The notes beneath the pieces are model-generated. The model ran no database searches and was not told the DNA's origin. It worked only from the letters and a program-made list of their open reading frames with translations. The position numbers were made by a program, and so were the translations under genes. A stretch of DNA of 64,000 bases from Streptomyces albireticuli (GTDB lineage: Bacteria > Actinomycetota > Actinomycetes > Streptomycetales > Streptomycetaceae). Location: contig NZ_JAJQQS010000002.1 of the NCBI RefSeq assembly GCF_021228125.1, positions 434,001-498,000 on the forward strand, given 5' to 3'. The stretch's first letter is position 1. Each line of letters begins with the position of its first letter. Shown here piece by piece: positions 11,177 through 19,592 of the stretch.

Positions 11177-13048
11177 TCAGTCGTGGGCCTCCACGCGGAA
11201 CCGCAGCCGGCAGATCACCGCGTCGGTGTCCCGGCGCACCGCGTGGGCGACGACCGCGCCGCGCTGGTTCTGGAGCATCCGCTGCCACAGCCGGGCGGGT
11301 TCGACCTCCGGGATCAGGACCGTGACCCGGTCGTCCGGGTGCCGGTCCGCGAGCTCGCGCACATACGCGACGATCGGGCGGCCGAGGGCCCGGGTGGCGG
11401 CCGGGAGTTCGACGAGCGTGACGCCCGGGTCCCACAGCTCCCAGTCCCGGCGCAGCGACTCGGCGGCCCGCCGGCCCTCGGCGTCGGGCTGTGCGACGGT
11501 CACCGCCACCACCTCGTCGCCCAGCGACACGGCGGCGGTCAGCGCCTTGCTGGTCAGCCGGGACAGCGACGAGACGGGCACGACGACCACGGAGCGGCAG
11601 CGGCGCGGTGCCTCGGGCACCCGGCCGAGCCCCAGCCGCTCGCCGATCCGCCCGTACGCGCGGTGGACGGCCTCGAAGACGGCCACCAGCAGCGGGAGGG
11701 CGAGCACGATCAGCCAGGCGCCCTCGGTGAACTTCGTCGCGGTGACGACGACGGCCGAGACACCCGTGAGGACGGCGCCGAAGCCGTTGAGCAGCGCCCT
11801 GCCCCGCCAGCCGGCGGAACGTTCCCGCAGCCAGTGCCGGACCATGCCCACCTGGCAGATGGTGAACCCGACGAACACCCCGATCGCGAACAGCGGCACC
11901 AGCGTGTTGACGTCACCGCCGGACAGCACCAGCAGCAGCGCGGAGACGGCGGCGAGGGCGAGCACCCCGTGCCGGTGCACCTGGCGCTCGGCCTTCAGGC
12001 CGAAGACGTGCGGCAGGTAGTTGTCCCGGGCGAGCAGGCCCATCAGGACGGGCAGCCCGCCGAAGGAGGTGTTGGCGGCCAGCGCCAGCAGCACGACGGT
12101 CGCGAACTGTACGAGGTAGAAGGCCCAGTTGTGGCCGAGCGAGGCGTCCGCGAGCTGGGCCAGGACGGTGACGCCCTCGACGGGCTGGAGGTGGAAGCGG
12201 CCGATGAGGACCGAGAGGCCGATGAGCATCACACCGAGCAGGGCGCCGAGCGCGACCTCGGTGCGCTGGGCCCGCCGGGTGGCCGGGGCGCGGAACGACG
12301 GCACCGCGTTGGCCACCGCCTCGACGCCGGTCAGCGCGGAGCAGCCGGCCGAGAACGCCTTGAGCAGCAGCAGCGCGCCGACGGTCGTGGCGTTGTCGGA
12401 CAGCGCCGACGCGTGACCGGCGGCGGCCTCGGTGCTGGCCGGGGCGTCCCGGAACAGCCCCACCACGATCACGGTCAGGATGGAGCCGACGAAGACGGCG
12501 GTCGGCACGATGAACGCCTTGGCCGAGTCCACGATGCCGCGCAGGTTCACCGCGGTGACCAGGGCCAGCACGCCCAGGCAGATCCACAGCCGGTCGTCGT
12601 AGAGGGAGGGGACGGCGGAGGTCAGGGCGGCGACTCCCGCCGTGACCGACACCGCGACGTTCAGCACGTAGTCCAGCACCAGCGACGCGGCCGTGAAGAG
12701 GCTGGTGCGCCGGCCCAGGTGCTTCTTGGCGACCGCGTAGCTGCCGCCGCCGTCCGGGAAGGCCGCGATGACCTGACGGTACGAGGCGACGAGGACGGCC
12801 AGCAGCGCGGCGATGGCGAGCGTGACCGGAAGGGTGAATCCGAGGCCGTGCGCGCCCGCCGCGGCCAGCACCAGTACGATCGCCTCGGGCCCGTAGGCCA
12901 CGGACGCCATCGCGTCCAGCGACAGGGCCGCCAGGCCCTGGGTGGCGGTCAGCCGGTGCCTGTCGTCGGCGGAGTGCCCGGCCCCGGTATCAGGTGGCTC
13001 CTCGCCGGTGCCGGTGGGCAGGCCGTCCGTCTTGGCCAGCGTGGACAT
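11177..13048 (-). CDS. APC-superfamily permease resembling potassium importer KimA
   Basis: The 623-residue protein has about 12 predicted helices (residues 30-430) and a cytoplasmic C-terminal domain of about 180 residues. The first helix region LSLDAMASVAYGPEAIVLVL and the following FPDGGGSYAVAKKHLGRR closely resemble Bacillus subtilis KimA (SSDALSSVAYASEAI, YPQGGGSYIVAKDNLG), a high-affinity K+:H+ symporter bound by c-di-AMP. It is therefore more likely a potassium importer than an amino-acid permease, though automated annotation would probably call it APC. ATG 13048 is preceded by GGAGG. Direct repeats upstream (13200-13253) suggest control by an OmpR-type response regulator. Confidence 0.75.
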   Translation of the reverse strand: MSTLAKTDGLPTGTGEEPPDTGAGHSADDRHRLTATQGLAALSLDAMASVAYGPEAIVLVLAAAGAHGLGFTLPVTLAIAALLAVLVASYRQVIAAFPDGGGSYAVAKKHLGRRTSLFTAASLVLDYVLNVAVSVTAGVAALTSAVPSLYDDRLWICLGVLALVTAVNLRGIVDSAKAFIVPTAVFVGSILTVIVVGLFRDAPASTEAAAGHASALSDNATTVGALLLLKAFSAGCSALTGVEAVANAVPSFRAPATRRAQRTEVALGALLGVMLIGLSVLIGRFHLQPVEGVTVLAQLADASLGHNWAFYLVQFATVVLLALAANTSFGGLPVLMGLLARDNYLPHVFGLKAERQVHRHGVLALAAVSALLLVLSGGDVNTLVPLFAIGVFVGFTICQVGMVRHWLRERSAGWRGRALLNGFGAVLTGVSAVVVTATKFTEGAWLIVLALPLLVAVFEAVHRAYGRIGERLGLGRVPEAPRRCRSVVVVPVSSLSRLTSKALTAAVSLGDEVVAVTVAQPDAEGRRAAESLRRDWELWDPGVTLVELPAATRALGRPIVAYVRELADRHPDDRVTVLIPEVEPARLWQRMLQNQRGAVVAHAVRRDTDAVICRLRFRVEAHD

Positions 13049-13199
13049 GTGGTCGTACCTCCGTGATGGTGGGCGCGCCCCGAGCGGCCCGTGGAGCTCA
13101 GGTTGCGCCCGCCCGCCGGGCGGGACGGCCGGCCTTTGCGCCGCCTTGGCGCGATTTGGCGGGATCTTCACGCGTTCTTGACGCCGAAGGATGTGCTCC

Positions 13200-13253
13200 G
13201 CGTCAGAACGGCGTCAGAGTTGGGCCCCGTGGCGTCAGATCGGCATCAACATC
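13200..13253. promoter_or_regulatory. Array of 11-bp direct repeats, candidate OmpR/KdpE-type operator
   Basis: Units begin at 13200 (GCGTCAGAACG), 13211 (GCGTCAGAGTT), 13232 (GCGTCAGATCG) and 13243 (GCATCAACATC), with a degenerate unit between 13222 and 13231. The 11-base phasing is the hallmark of PhoB/OmpR-family binding sites. The array lies between the KimA-like gene and the divergent membrane-protein gene, 152 bases from the former's start. Regulator identity is inferred. Confidence 0.5.
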
Positions 13254-13291
13254 CGGCGCGCGGCCGCCGTCGCGGTCCTAGCGTCCGGGCC

Positions 13292-13873
13292 ATGGGACGG
13301 CGACAGCACCTGCGGGTACGGACACAAGGGCGTGCGGCGTACGGGCGGCCGGGCGCGCCGCCCACGGCCGGGCGGGTGCTCGCCCGGAACCGGGAGTGGC
13401 GCGGGGAGGCGCGGGCCGCCTGGCTGTGCGGGCTGGGCCTCACGGGCGTGCTCGTCTCCATCGACCTCGCGAGGGGCTCCCTCGACGGCTGGCGCGGCGG
13501 CTTCTGGGCCGGCCTCGGCGCGCTCTTCCTCGCCGTCCTGATGCCGCAGCGGGTCACCGCCGGCGACGGCTGGCTGGCCACGCGCGGCCTGCTGAAGGAG
13601 CGGCGCGTACGCACCGACCTGCTCACCCGGGTGCGCCGGTCGGACGGGATCACCCCGCGGCTGGTGCTGCGCGACGTGGGCGGCGGCCGGGTCGAGCTGG
13701 ACCCGCAGGTGCTGATCGCGAACCCGCTGCTGTGGCACCAGTTGGACGAGGGGGCGCGGCGCGCCCGGCGGAGCGGGCTGCTGCGGGAGGGGGCGCCGGT
13801 GCTGGCGGCCGTGGGGGACCGGGTGGACGGGGACGGCGCGCGGGAGCTGCTGGAGAGCGCGGGGCTGGAGTAG
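13292..13873 (+). CDS. Membrane protein of unknown function
   Basis: This 193-residue protein has a basic N-terminus, two adjacent hydrophobic segments (about residues 41-55 and 66-82: WLCGLGLTGVLVSIDL and GFWAGLGALFLAVLMP), and a C-terminal region rich in beta-type residues (RLVLRDVGGGRVELDPQVL). That last region is reminiscent of small bacterial PH-like domains. I do not recognise the family. ATG 13292 has a weak ribosome site; the frame is open upstream to 13091, but that part looks like noncoding regulatory DNA. It is divergent from the KimA-like gene and followed by a dispersed repeat. Confidence 0.55.
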   Translation: MGRRQHLRVRTQGRAAYGRPGAPPTAGRVLARNREWRGEARAAWLCGLGLTGVLVSIDLARGSLDGWRGGFWAGLGALFLAVLMPQRVTAGDGWLATRGLLKERRVRTDLLTRVRRSDGITPRLVLRDVGGGRVELDPQVLIANPLLWHQLDEGARRARRSGLLREGAPVLAAVGDRVDGDGARELLESAGLE

Positions 13874-13884
13874 GGCGGGGGCGG

Positions 13885-13965
13885 GAGTTTTCCCCTACCC
13901 GCCCCTTCCGCTCCCGGGGCTCCCCGGTCCTCGAACGCCGGACAGGCTGGATCCTGCCGGGACCG
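13885..13965. repeat. Dispersed GC-rich intergenic repeat, partial copy
   Basis: It contains CCGCCCCTTCCG, a C4/G4 hairpin and the module CGAACGCCGGACAGGCTGG seen in other forms at about 6094, 50190 and 55490. It lies between convergent genes and probably contributes a hairpin terminator. Confidence 0.5.
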
Positions 13966-14007
13966 GCCCCCCGAAAGGCGGGCCGGGAGCACGGCGCGGC
14001 GCGGGCG

Positions 14008-14925
14008 TCAGAGGTAACCGACCCCCGTCATCCGCTCCGACACCGCCCACAGGCCCGCGCTCGCGCGGTCGTCCCGCGTCCACGGCGCCCGCCACGACCG
14101 GGCCGGCGCGCCGCGCCACATCAGCAGCCGGGGGCCGAAGAAGTCGTCCGGGCGGACGTCCGGGGCCGTGGCCGCGTGGAGGACGGGCAGCGCCCCCTCC
14201 TCCGCGCTCTGCGCGACCGCGCTGTTGAGGAGCTCCACCGCCCGCTCCGCCAGGGCCCGTTCCTCCATGCGGACGCCCGCGGTCTGGAGGTTCGTCGACG
14301 CGTAGCCGGGGTGCGCGGCGGCGGCCACGACCGGTGAGCCCGCGGCGCCGAGCCGGCGCGCCAGCTCGTGGGTGAAGAGCAGGTTCGCGCTCTTGGAGCG
14401 GCCGTAGGCGATCCACCGGCGGTAGCGGTGCTCCATGTGGAGGTCGCGCGGGTCGACGGTGCCGAGCACATGCAGTCCGCTGGACAGATTGACGATCCTG
14501 GCCCCCCGGCCGGCCTCGCGCAGCCGAGGCAGCAGCAGCCCGGTCAGCGCGAAGTGCCCGAGGTGGTTGGTGCCGAACTGCATCTCGAAGCCGTCGACCG
14601 TCTTGCGCTCCGGCAGCGCCATCACCCCGGCGTTGTTGACCAGCAGGTCCACCCGGTCGAGGGAGAGGTCCGCGGCGAAGTCCCGCACGGAGGAGAGGTC
14701 CGCCAGGTCCAGCGGGGCGAACAGCACGTCCGCGCCCGGCGCCGCCGCCCGGATCCGCTCCTCGGCGGCCTTGCCCCGGGCGGCGTCCCGGCAGGCCAGC
14801 ACCACCTTCGCGCCGTGCCGGGCGAGCTCCAGGGCCGTGACGTACCCGATGCCGCTGTTGGCGCCGGTCACCACGGCCGTGCGGCCGCTCTGGTCGGGGA
14901 TGTCGTTCGCGGTCCAGCCGTTCAC
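14008..14925 (-). CDS. Short-chain dehydrogenase/reductase
   Basis: This 305-residue NAD(P)-dependent oxidoreductase resembles the retinol-dehydrogenase/WW-oxidoreductase-like SDR group. It has the Rossmann motif TGANSGIG (residues 20-27), NNAG (about 96-99), the catalytic Ser in LSSGLHV and the catalytic YGRSK (Tyr and Lys) near residue 174. The Arg at the end of the second strand (ACRDAARG) suggests NADPH preference. The gene is monocistronic, divergent from the TSUP transporter gene. The substrate is unknown; proteins of this subgroup reduce ketones or aldehydes. Confidence 0.88.
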   Translation of the reverse strand: MNGWTANDIPDQSGRTAVVTGANSGIGYVTALELARHGAKVVLACRDAARGKAAEERIRAAAPGADVLFAPLDLADLSSVRDFAADLSLDRVDLLVNNAGVMALPERKTVDGFEMQFGTNHLGHFALTGLLLPRLREAGRGARIVNLSSGLHVLGTVDPRDLHMEHRYRRWIAYGRSKSANLLFTHELARRLGAAGSPVVAAAAHPGYASTNLQTAGVRMEERALAERAVELLNSAVAQSAEEGALPVLHAATAPDVRPDDFFGPRLLMWRGAPARSWRAPWTRDDRASAGLWAVSERMTGVGYL

Positions 14926-15143
14926 GTCCGCCGCGCTCCTCTGCCGTCGGTACGGGTCGTACGCGTCAGTAGCCTGCCGTCACAGCCTAGGCGAACGGCG
15001 CCGCGCACGCGCTGTTCCCCACGGCTCGCCCCGGACCCGGTCCGCGCGCGCCGGAGGAGCCGGGGAACGTCCCGTCCGCCACCGCCCGCACCCCAGCGTC
15101 CCTCCGTCACACCCCAGTTGGCGGAGCCCGTACGATCCTCACA

Positions 15144-15929
15144 GTGGTCCACGACATATCGCTGACGACTCTCCTCCTGCTCTGCCTCGCCGCTGCCGCC
15201 GCCGGATGGATCGACGCGGTGGTGGGCGGCGGCGGCCTGCTCCAGCTGCCCGCGCTCCTGGTGGCCCTGCCCCATGTGCCGGCCGCCCATGTGCTCGGCA
15301 CCAACAAGGCCGTCGCCATCTGCGGCACGTCCGCGGCGGCGGTCTCCTACGTCCGCGGCGCGAAGCTGGATCTGCGGACCGCCGTCCGGATCGGCGTCGC
15401 CGCGCTCGGCGGCTCGCTGGCGGGCGCCTTCTTCGCGGCGGGCATCGACAGCGCCGTGCTGCGCCCGCTCATCATGGGGGTGCTGCTCGCCGTCCTCGCG
15501 TTCCTCCTGCTGCGGCCGTCCTTCGGCACGGCCAAGGGGTCCGCCGCGCCGGTGACCCGCCGCCGGGTGCTGGTGGCGATCCTCGTCGCGGGGCTGGGCA
15601 TCGGCTTCTACGACGGCCTCATAGGCCCGGGCACGGGCACGTTCCTGGTCATCGCCCTCGCCGGGATCCTCCATATGGACCTGGTCGCGGCCTCCGGCAC
15701 GGCCAAGATCGTCAATGTCTGCACCAACGTGGGCGCGCTGGTGACGTTCTCCCTGCACGGCTCCGTCCTCTGGCAGGTGGCCGCGCCCATGGCCCTGTGC
15801 AACCTCACCGGCGGCGCGTTCGGCGCGCGGATGGCGCTGAAGCGGGGGAGCGGGTTCGTGCGGGGGGTGCTGGTGGTGGTCGTGGTGTCGCTGGTCTGCA
15901 AGCTGGGCTATGACCAGTGGGGCGGGTGA
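15144..15929 (+). CDS. TSUP-family transporter (TauE/SafE-like)
   Basis: This 261-residue membrane protein has about eight helices arranged as two similar halves. The TSUP signatures appear at the start of each: AGWIDAVVGGGGLLQLPALL (about 20-39) and LGIGFYDGLIGPGTGTFLVI (about 150-169). The family moves sulfite, sulfoacetate or other organosulfonates and related anions, usually outward; the substrate here is unknown. GTG 15144 starts the frame just before the first helix. The gene stands alone, divergent from the SDR gene, with no sulfur genes nearby. Confidence 0.88.
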   Translation: MVHDISLTTLLLLCLAAAAAGWIDAVVGGGGLLQLPALLVALPHVPAAHVLGTNKAVAICGTSAAAVSYVRGAKLDLRTAVRIGVAALGGSLAGAFFAAGIDSAVLRPLIMGVLLAVLAFLLLRPSFGTAKGSAAPVTRRRVLVAILVAGLGIGFYDGLIGPGTGTFLVIALAGILHMDLVAASGTAKIVNVCTNVGALVTFSLHGSVLWQVAAPMALCNLTGGAFGARMALKRGSGFVRGVLVVVVVSLVCKLGYDQWGG

Positions 15930-16017
15930 TCGGGTGACGCTCGTCGGTTGATCGGACCGGCGAGGGTTGGCTCGTGGTGGTTGTGGTTAGCCTGTCGATT
16001 ACCTTTACCGTTCCGAC

Positions 16018-16962
16018 GTGGTGGGGTTTGACGTGGGTTTTTCCCGGTGGTGGCGGGTCCGGTGGGTCCGGGCCGTGCTCGCGGGGCTGTATGTCGTGAC
16101 ACTGGCCGCCGCGGTGCCGAAGGGCGCCGGCGGGCACGCCCGGGACGGTGACTGGTCCAGCGCGGAGGCCAGGCGCTTCTGGGGCCCGGAGCGGGCGCCG
16201 GCCGCGGCGGGGGCCGACGGCGCGGGCGGCGGCGCGGCCGTCCCCGAGGCCCAGCGGATCACCGGCAGCGCACGCCACTTCGAGGGGGTGCCCTCGGTGG
16301 GCGTCCTCTTCTACGCCGGTGAGGACATGCGGGACCACCACTGCACGGCCAGCGTCGTGCACAGCCCCAAGGGCAATCTCATCGCGACCGCGGGCCACTG
16401 CTCCGTGGGCGAGGACGCCGCCTTCGTGCCGGGCTACCGCGCGGGCGCCGACAGACAGCCCTACGGGGTGTGGCGGGTGGAGCGGGCGTTCACCGACCCG
16501 CGGCGCTCCGACACCGGCGAGGGGTCCGACCTGGACTTCGCCTTCGCCACCGTCAAGCCCGACGGCCGGGGCCGCCAGATCGAGCGCGTCACGGGCGCCA
16601 ACCGGCTGGTCCGTACGCCCGGCTACGACAACCGGGTCACGGTCATCGGCTATCCCGACGCCGACGACGACCCCGCCGACCAGGCCATCCGCTGCACCGC
16701 CCTGACCGAGCGGCTGGACGACCGGAAGCAGGAGCGGATGACCTGCGAGGGCTTCCTCTCCGGTACGTCCGGCAGCCCCTGGCTCACCCACTTCGACGAG
16801 CGGACGAGAACGGGCGACCTGGTCGGTGTGCTGGGCGGGGTCAACGGCGGCGGCCCCGAGGGCGAGGAGGGCTCACGGATCTCGTACAGCCCGGTCAACG
16901 ATGACGCGATCTTCCGGCTCTACCTCGACGCCGTCAACGGCCGTGAGCCGCGCCGCGACTGA
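16018..16962 (+). CDS. Secreted trypsin-like serine protease
   Basis: The 314-residue precursor begins with a basic region and a hydrophobic signal (VRAVLAGLYVVTLAAAV), likely cleaved near residue 40, followed by a short pro-region. The chymotrypsin-fold triad is visible: His in ATAGHCSVG (about residue 127), Asp in DLDFAFATV (about 180) and Ser in SGTSGSPWL (about 256). The arrangement resembles the V8/glutamyl-endopeptidase-like secreted proteases of Streptomyces. Specificity is not clear. GTG 16018 is the first start; GTG 16021 is an alternative. The last 90 bases overlap the convergent symporter gene, an unusually long antiparallel overlap. Confidence 0.87.
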   Translation: MVGFDVGFSRWWRVRWVRAVLAGLYVVTLAAAVPKGAGGHARDGDWSSAEARRFWGPERAPAAAGADGAGGGAAVPEAQRITGSARHFEGVPSVGVLFYAGEDMRDHHCTASVVHSPKGNLIATAGHCSVGEDAAFVPGYRAGADRQPYGVWRVERAFTDPRRSDTGEGSDLDFAFATVKPDGRGRQIERVTGANRLVRTPGYDNRVTVIGYPDADDDPADQAIRCTALTERLDDRKQERMTCEGFLSGTSGSPWLTHFDERTRTGDLVGVLGGVNGGGPEGEEGSRISYSPVNDDAIFRLYLDAVNGREPRRD

Positions 16963-17967
16963 CCACCTGTTGGCGATCACCGCGCACACCATCAGCTGCA
17001 CCTGGTGGAAGAGCATCAGCGGCAGGATTACCGGTCCGGCCGAGGCGCCGAAGAGCACCGCGGCCATCGGCAGCCCCGTCGCGAGGCTCTTGTTCGAGCC
17101 GCAGAAGACCAGGGTGACGCGGTCCTCGCGGCGGAACCCCAGCCGCCGCCCGGCCAGCGCCGTCGTGCACAGGGCCAGCGCCAGCAGCGCCCCCGCCAGG
17201 CACAGCAGGGCCAGCAGCCGGAGCGGGGTGAGCTGCCGCCAGACGCCCTCGGCCACGCCCCGGCTGAAGGCGGTGTAGACGACGAGGAGGATGGACAGCC
17301 GGTCCAGTCGGCCGAGCACCCCTCGGTGCCTGCCGACGAACCCCCCGATCCAGCGGCGCAGCACCTGCCCGGCGAGGAACGGGGCGAGCAGCTGGGTGGC
17401 GATGGTCAGCAGCCCGTCGGCCGAGAAGCTGACGGTGGAGCCGATCAGCCAGGCGGCGAGCAGCGGGGTGGCGGCCATGCCGACCAGGCTGGAGTACGTG
17501 CCGGCGCAGATCGCGGCGGGCACGTTCCCCTTGGCCGTGGAGGTGAGGGCGATCGAGGACTGGACGGTCGAGGGGACGACGCACAGGAAGAGCAGGCCGG
17601 TCCAGAGCGGGCCGGTGAGCAGGAACGGGACGGTGGCGCGGGCGGCCAGCCCCAGCAGGGGGAAGAGCACGAAGGTGCTCGCCCCCACCGCCAGGTGCAG
17701 CCGCCACTGCCGCAGGCCCGCCACCGCCTCGCCGGTGGAGAGCCGGGCGCCGTAGAGGAAGAAGAGCAGGGTGATGGCGACGTCGGCCGCGCCGCCGGCG
17801 ACGGTGGCGCCCCGGCCGGTCGCGGGCAGCAGCGCGGCCAGGGTGACCGTGCCGAGGAGGGCGGCCACATACGGGTCGACCGCCTTTCCCAGCCGCCTCG
17901 GCAGGGTCACCGGGCGGGCCGGGCCGGGGCCCGCTATGCCGTGCCCCGCCACCGCGCGTCGCCTCAC
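16873..17967 (-). CDS. SBF-like (bile acid:sodium symporter superfamily) transporter
   Basis: The 364-residue membrane protein has about ten helices and matches the SBF-like CPA group (YfeH/DUF4137). Examples are LLFFLYGARLSTGEAVAGL near residue 70, the repeat-half segment STVQSSIALTSTAKGNVPAAI near 130, and the second-half glycine-rich FCGSNKSLATGLPMA near 290. These proteins move organic anions with sodium. The start GTG 17967 overlaps the stop of the preceding small secreted-protein gene (GTGA), so it is third in a coupled operon. The final 30 codons run antisense through the 3' end of the protease gene. The C-terminal tail after MVCAVIANR is longer than usual and may not be structured. 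Confidence 0.82.
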   Translation of the reverse strand: MRRRAVAGHGIAGPGPARPVTLPRRLGKAVDPYVAALLGTVTLAALLPATGRGATVAGGAADVAITLLFFLYGARLSTGEAVAGLRQWRLHLAVGASTFVLFPLLGLAARATVPFLLTGPLWTGLLFLCVVPSTVQSSIALTSTAKGNVPAAICAGTYSSLVGMAATPLLAAWLIGSTVSFSADGLLTIATQLLAPFLAGQVLRRWIGGFVGRHRGVLGRLDRLSILLVVYTAFSRGVAEGVWRQLTPLRLLALLCLAGALLALALCTTALAGRRLGFRREDRVTLVFCGSNKSLATGLPMAAVLFGASAGPVILPLMLFHQVQLMVCAVIANRWSVAARLTAVDGVEVEPEDRVIVDRAVRDP

Positions 17968-18329
17968 TCCTGTCCGCCGTCGTCGGACTCGCGGCTCTGG
18001 GCGGGGGAGTTCCCCGTGCCGGTGACGTCCCGGTTGTGGACGTCGATGGCGCCGCCGCCCCCGTCGTGGTCGCTGCCGGCGGTGCCCTTCCCGGCGGCGA
18101 CCGTGTTGGCCGTGCGGTCGACCTCCAGCCAGGAGTCGGCGCCGGAGTTGTCGACGAAGAGGAAGCCGATACGGCGGGAGTCGGAGCAGTGCGGGGCCTC
18201 CGCCTCCGGCCCGTCCGGGTGCGCGCCCGGGTGTCGGCCCGCGCCGGCCGCGGCCGCCTCACCGCCGAGCAGCACGCTCGCGAGGACCGCGCCGGTGAGA
18301 CCCGCGGCGAACAGGGGGCCACGGATCAC
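17964..18329 (-). CDS. Small secreted protein, unknown function
   Basis: This 121-residue product begins with a short hydrophobic signal peptide (LFAAGLTGAVLASVLLGGEAAAA). A hydrophilic, Gly/Asp/His-rich mature part follows, containing the segments RIGFLFVDNSGADSWLEVD and HDGGGGAIDVHNRDVTG. The start GTG overlaps the stop of the lyase-like gene by GTGA, and its own stop overlaps the next start in the same way. Two tight couplings argue that the three products are made together. No family is recognised; the acidic, glycine-rich tail could bind cations, but that is speculation. Confidence 0.65.
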   Translation of the reverse strand: MIRGPLFAAGLTGAVLASVLLGGEAAAAGAGRHPGAHPDGPEAEAPHCSDSRRIGFLFVDNSGADSWLEVDRTANTVAAGKGTAGSDHDGGGGAIDVHNRDVTGTGNSPAQSRESDDGGQE

Positions 18330-19189
18330 GCCGTCACCACCTTTCGTTCCGGGTGGTGCCTGCGGATGTTCTGTTCCAGTAGTTTCGTGGAGCCCGCCAC
18401 GCCGATGCCACCGGACTTCGCCACGTTCGGAAGGCGGCCGTCCGCTTCTTTGAGATCGGTCAATGCCGAGTCGATCGCGTGGTGCGCCGCGAAAAGACAC
18501 GGCGTGCTGTAGATGGCGATATCGACGCCCAGTTCGGTGAGCTCCGACAGGGAAAGGCTCGGTGATTTCCCGCCCGCGATCTGGTTGAACAGCAGAGGGG
18601 TGTCGCCGATGACCGAACGGACCTTGCGGATCCATTCCACGCTCCGCACCCCGTCGACCAGCACGACATCCGCGCCGCTCGCCGCCAGCGCCGCCGCGCG
18701 CCGCAGGATCTCGTCCTCCTCGGTGGCGTCCGTACGCGCCACCACGAGCATGTCCTGCCGGCTGGCCAGCACCAGTTCGAGCTTCCGCAGGTACTCGTCC
18801 AGCGGCAGGATCAGCTTGCCGTCCGCGTGCCCGCACCGCCGCGGCCGCTTCTGGTCCTCCAGGACGACGCCGGACGCCCCGGCCCGCTCCAGCCGCCGCA
18901 CCACATGGTAGGCGACCTCGGGATCGACGTAGCCGTCGTCGATGTCGACCAGCAGATGGTGGGCGGGGAAGGCCGGGCGCAGGCGTTCCACGAAGGCCAC
19001 CATGTCCGGCCAGGCGATGAAACCGATGTCCGGAAGACCGTAGTGCGAGGCCGCGAATCCGAACCCGGATACGAAGAATCCGTCGTAGTGCCGGGCCGCG
19101 ATGGAGGCCGAGTACATGTCGTAGATACCGATGAGGGGCGTGGTCCTGGGGGAGCCTACTTCTTCCCGCAGGGCGTTTCCGTGGCGCAT
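18326..19189 (-). CDS. Isocitrate lyase/PEP mutase-family enzyme
   Basis: The 287-residue protein has the PEP-mutase/isocitrate-lyase barrel: GIYDMYSASIA (residues 21-31), the metal-binding LVDIDDGYVDPE (about 80-91), LEDQKRPRRCGHADGK (about 110-125) and VVARTDATEED (about 147-157). The Cys in RCGH corresponds to the catalytic Cys of isocitrate and methylisocitrate lyases. This favours a C-C lyase or oxaloacetate-hydrolase activity over true PEP mutase. An AGGAGA site precedes ATG 19189. It leads the coupled operon with the secreted protein and the SBF-like transporter, which suggests that a dicarboxylate-like anion is transported and cleaved. No phosphonate genes are nearby. Confidence 0.8.
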   Translation of the reverse strand: MRHGNALREEVGSPRTTPLIGIYDMYSASIAARHYDGFFVSGFGFAASHYGLPDIGFIAWPDMVAFVERLRPAFPAHHLLVDIDDGYVDPEVAYHVVRRLERAGASGVVLEDQKRPRRCGHADGKLILPLDEYLRKLELVLASRQDMLVVARTDATEEDEILRRAAALAASGADVVLVDGVRSVEWIRKVRSVIGDTPLLFNQIAGGKSPSLSLSELTELGVDIAIYSTPCLFAAHHAIDSALTDLKEADGRLPNVAKSGGIGVAGSTKLLEQNIRRHHPERKVVTA

Positions 19190-19592
19190 CCGTTCTCCTG
19201 ACGTCCGGAACCCGTATGTTTCTCGACCGTCGTTCGATGCACGAAGGGCAGATAATCCGGCCCCAGGTGACGGCGGACACGTTTTCAGAATCGTCAGAAG
19301 TTTGTAAATGGCGCTCCAAGAGAAGCGCCCGGCAAAGAATTATTCGACCGTATATTTATCGGGCCGGACAGGCGTCCGGGCCCACGAGGTCAGGGGCGGG
19401 GCGGCGGCCCGGCGTGGGCGGGCCCGCCACGCATCGTGTGCCCGCGCACGACCGGGGCGCCGGACCCGGAAGTACTCACCCCGGACGCGGTTCCGGGCCC
19501 AGGATGGCGTAGCCCCGCTCACCCGGAAGCCGTACGGGCCGCTCGGCACCGCACGGGTGCCCCCCCCGCGACCGCCGCCGCGCCCCGGCCCG
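19190..19592. other. Intergenic region between divergent transcription units
   Basis: No credible gene is seen. About 19260-19365 is notably less GC-rich than its surroundings, including a TATATTTAT stretch, and contains a small hairpin (GGCGCT at 19310 with AGCGCC at 19324). The promoter of the lyase operon is probably here. From 19380 on, the DNA is GC-rich spacer downstream of the SanA-like gene. Confidence 0.5.

Noticed and set aside
13049..13199. c-di-AMP (ydaO-type) riboswitch upstream of the KimA-like gene
   Set aside because: I could not find the conserved riboswitch core or its pseudoknot pattern. The leader is short and GC-rich, and repeat operators explain regulation better.
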